Assembly (NCBI GenBank): GCA_013397075.1
Contig: VWZS01003467.1
Location: 1 to 64,000, forward strand
DNA from: Rhabdornis inornatus
Taxonomy: Eukaryota; Chordata; Aves; Passeriformes; Rhabdornithidae
Direction: 5' to 3'
Length of the DNA: 64,000 bases
The notes beneath the pieces were generated by a model. The model was not told the origin of the DNA. It saw only the letters and a program-made list of their open reading frames with translations, and did not search any database. Shown here in pieces: positions 61,441-64,000 of this stretch. Within the stretch, counting starts at the first letter, position 1; every line of letters starts with the position of its first letter. A program made the translations under genes and the position numbers.

Positions 61441-64000
61441 TGTTCTTATACTGAGCTTAATAGGTTCTTTATCATGAAATTTGTTGTTCATGACAATTTT
61501 AGAATAATCATGTAAAAATATTTCAGTAGAATAAGAAAAGGACAAATGTCTTTTTCAAAGTAGGAAGGGAAAACTGCCTAGAAGTGTGGACAGACTAAGG
61601 GAAAATCTCCTAAAATACCTGCCCTAAGTAAAACATATAATCATCTTCCACTATTTGTGACAATGGAGTTGTGGGACAACTAAGGTAAAGGAAAAACATA
61701 AACAGTAATTCAACTTCACAAGCTTAGTACAGCAGTTCAGCACTGACTTTGAGATTCCTTTCTCTGTCATGTTCACTACCAGGAACATTTTATTAATACC
61801 ATGCTCACAGTGTGCCTATCCATCCCAAGCTGGGAAGCAGCTTACCTTTTCTCACACACCAATTCACCTGGGTCTCTTAGACCCTGAAATATGCAACATC
61901 ATACAGAAACTTCTGTGCTTCTTTTTTGCGCTGACAATTTGGAATGCCTGTGCCATAACGTGGTCAATGAAGGTCACTTTAATGGGAGTTGAAACTTGAA
62001 AGTTGTCATCTAAAATGGCGAGAAAATTCTAACTATGGACAAAAATGAATATAAGTTTTTTTAGATATGAGCAAACTCTGACTTGTTTTCACTTTTTTCC
62101 CACCCCTTATCTATTGCAGTTTCACTTCTTACTTTTTACTTTTATGTTATGTATGTGTTTTATTCCTCATTAATTTGGGTTATCTTGATAACATGTATCT
62201 TTCCTCTCAGGGCCACGAATAATCTTTCTCAGTGTGCACAAATGAAATAGGAATCCTTTTTTGATATAAATCTGGCAATGTCTACACCTACTTTTCAAAC
62301 TAGAAAATTGTAAAACTCTATTGCTGCTCGGGATTACATCTCCCTTTATCCCTTAATATTACATTACATGACCTTAATTAAACTAGGAGATAAAATATCT
62401 GGGTAGAACTTTCACAGGAATTTTATTTATTTATTTACTCACAGAATTCTTTGAGGGAGAAAATACCTAGGTATAAGTGTTAAAAGACAGGTCTAAACCA
62501 TGTACTAGGTGGAGTTCCCTGATCAAAAGGAGGTTTTGAATCCATATGGCAATTCTCATCAGTAGATATCATTAAATGGGCAAGTGACCTTTTTGAGATA
62601 AACAAAACAAAACTAACTCTCCCAAAATCTCACCAAAAAACACCTCCAAAAAACCAAAAAATCCCAAACAATCGAAAGCATGATACACAGTGACTCAAGT
62701 CCATAAACTGGTTTGATTTATTCACTTTGACAGGAATGGTGCACAGTTCTGTGTGCACAATATGATTCCGTATACTTACTCAATTTGTTGTTCTATCATT
62801 TTCCGTGTTGCTTTCTGTTAGAAATCAGATTATGAAGGCTCACCAAAAAAAAAATAAAAAGTTTTCAATCAAGTCAGCCAAAATACTAAAAAAGCAATGA
62901 CAAATAAAATCCTTTCAGATAGATTAGGACCAGTGTGTATTGGTTTGCAGTGTTTATTCACTACTTTTTTAAAATATTCTCACAACACTGCTTGTACTTA
63001 CTCCTGAAAATAATGAACTGTTACATGGATTTTACATGCTGGCCCTCTCATGAGTGCTTTTAGCAAGCTCTGCCTCTCGAGCATCCTGTTTTAATGGAGA
63101 TTGAGGCAGTGAAGAGATGAAAGCAACAGAAAAAGGTTACAAGTTAGGAAAAAAGGTTGTGATTAACTAGCTTGACATTCACTACCACTTAGGTACAAGA
63201 TAAGGAAAAAATGTTTCCTGTGAAATAGCTGCAGCATTTAGAGCTGTTCATATTTGTTGTAAGATATTCATCTTAATTTTTTGTTTTTATCTACTATTTT
63301 TATATTGAATACTAAAGTGCTAAATATAATTCATAATAATTGACTAATATTTTAAATAGAAATAATCTTTTTTTTTCTAAAGTTCTTTGAGTTGAGAGCC
63401 TTTCTTTCAGTTTTTTTTTTAATTATGTTTTTTACTATTTCAAGTCTATATTCACTCCACATAAACTTTACAAAGGGTAACTTCCCATTTTCATATACTA
63501 TCAATAAGGAAAATGACTTATTGAATACAATTCACAAAATAATCATACAGGTAAATACTAAGCTAACAGTTGTGGTGTAAACTTATGAAGAGACTGTGAT
63601 TTAAGTCACATGATTTAAACAGAGTGGAATTCAAACTCCAGCTGTAAAGGAGGAACTGCTTTTTACAGATGTGAATCCAATTTGCTATCTCAATTAGCCA
63701 TATTTAGGGCTCAACAGTCAAAGAAAATCTGACCAAAGTAGGTCTTTGACTAGTTTTTAACAGGAAAATTTAGGAGACACTAAGTTATGTCATTGTTGAA
63801 GATGATAATTAACCACCAGTACCCACATTTTAGAGGATGGAACTTTCTCCTATTACCTGAATAACTCTAGAGACAAAAATATTGACAGAAGAAAAGCTAA
63901 AACTGGTATTTCTCTTTTCGTAAATACATTACTGTAATACTGAATAATGTCTCATTTCCTTCTCTATATCTCCCTAATGAGTATTTACATATTTAGTACT
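61441..64000. other. AT-rich noncoding DNA
   Basis: No gene recognised. It contains the G-free A/C tract at 62600 and a T run near 63410. The frame at 61769-61999 (+) has no recognised domain. Confidence 0.55.
62600..62673 (-). repeat. G-free A/C-rich low-complexity tract
   Basis: About 74 bases without G, made of AACAAAAC, CTCCC, CACCAAAAAAC and CCAAAAAA units. It is the minus-strand counterpart of the GT tracts. Confidence 0.8.

Noticed and set aside
28062..62673. Telomere-like or CRISPR-like arrays
   Set aside because: Repeats are GGTT, GGTTTGG, TTTCC and CAAAA types. No TTAGGG array and no regularly spaced repeat-spacer pattern is present.

Overview
The window looks like nuclear DNA from a bird, probably a neoavian and possibly a songbird. 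The whole sequence is AT-rich and stop-dense. Its recognisable interspersed repeats are CR1 LINE fragments with avian-type 3' ends and one solo LTR of the ERVL-like class common in birds. It also carries older amniote-wide repeat relics and many poly(A), TTTG/GGTTT and CAAAA low-complexity tracts. Families are named from remembered consensus sequences, not from a database search.

No protein-coding gene, tRNA, rRNA or CRISPR array can be supported. The open frames of 60 to 212 codons are what AT-rich noncoding DNA, CR1 remnants read in either direction, or pure GT tracts would produce. The window is therefore most likely intergenic (gene-desert-like) or inside a very large intron.

Layout: 1-13 kb is mostly featureless, with a hairpin cluster (1341-1401), a poly(A) run containing an N (2066-2109), a very short CR1 tail (5088-5131), an old palindromic-family repeat fragment (8069-8115) and a perfect hairpin (12282-12302). 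At 13185-14000 lies the largest CR1 piece, a minus-strand reverse transcriptase relic with several frame breaks. From 14 to 28 kb there are A/C- or G/T-rich tracts, an old repeat fragment (15286-15345) and a CR1 3' end (20956-21175). At 28.06-28.42 kb one strand holds only G and T for 307 bases and contains a 26-bp minisatellite bracketed by matching T9G9 blocks. A repeat of about 147 bp I do not recognise occurs twice in direct orientation (28800-28946 and 31408-31553); the second copy borders a GC-richer pocket. From 32 to 45 kb the sequence is mostly unique, with a GT tract passing abruptly into a pure pyrimidine tract (35145-35296) and a possible conserved regulatory element with a homeodomain-type palindrome (40540-40720). 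A probable hAT/Charlie-like DNA transposon relic lies at 44947-45252. From 52 to 57 kb come old repeat fragments, two adjacent same-orientation CR1 3' ends (54339-55141) and a nearly complete solo LTR with a near-perfect 5-bp target duplication (56247-56850). An ancient amniote repeat lies at about 61185-61440.

Because no genes are seen, no pathway or operon logic can be drawn. The main story is repeat history (several ages of mobile elements) plus unusual strand-asymmetric low-complexity DNA.
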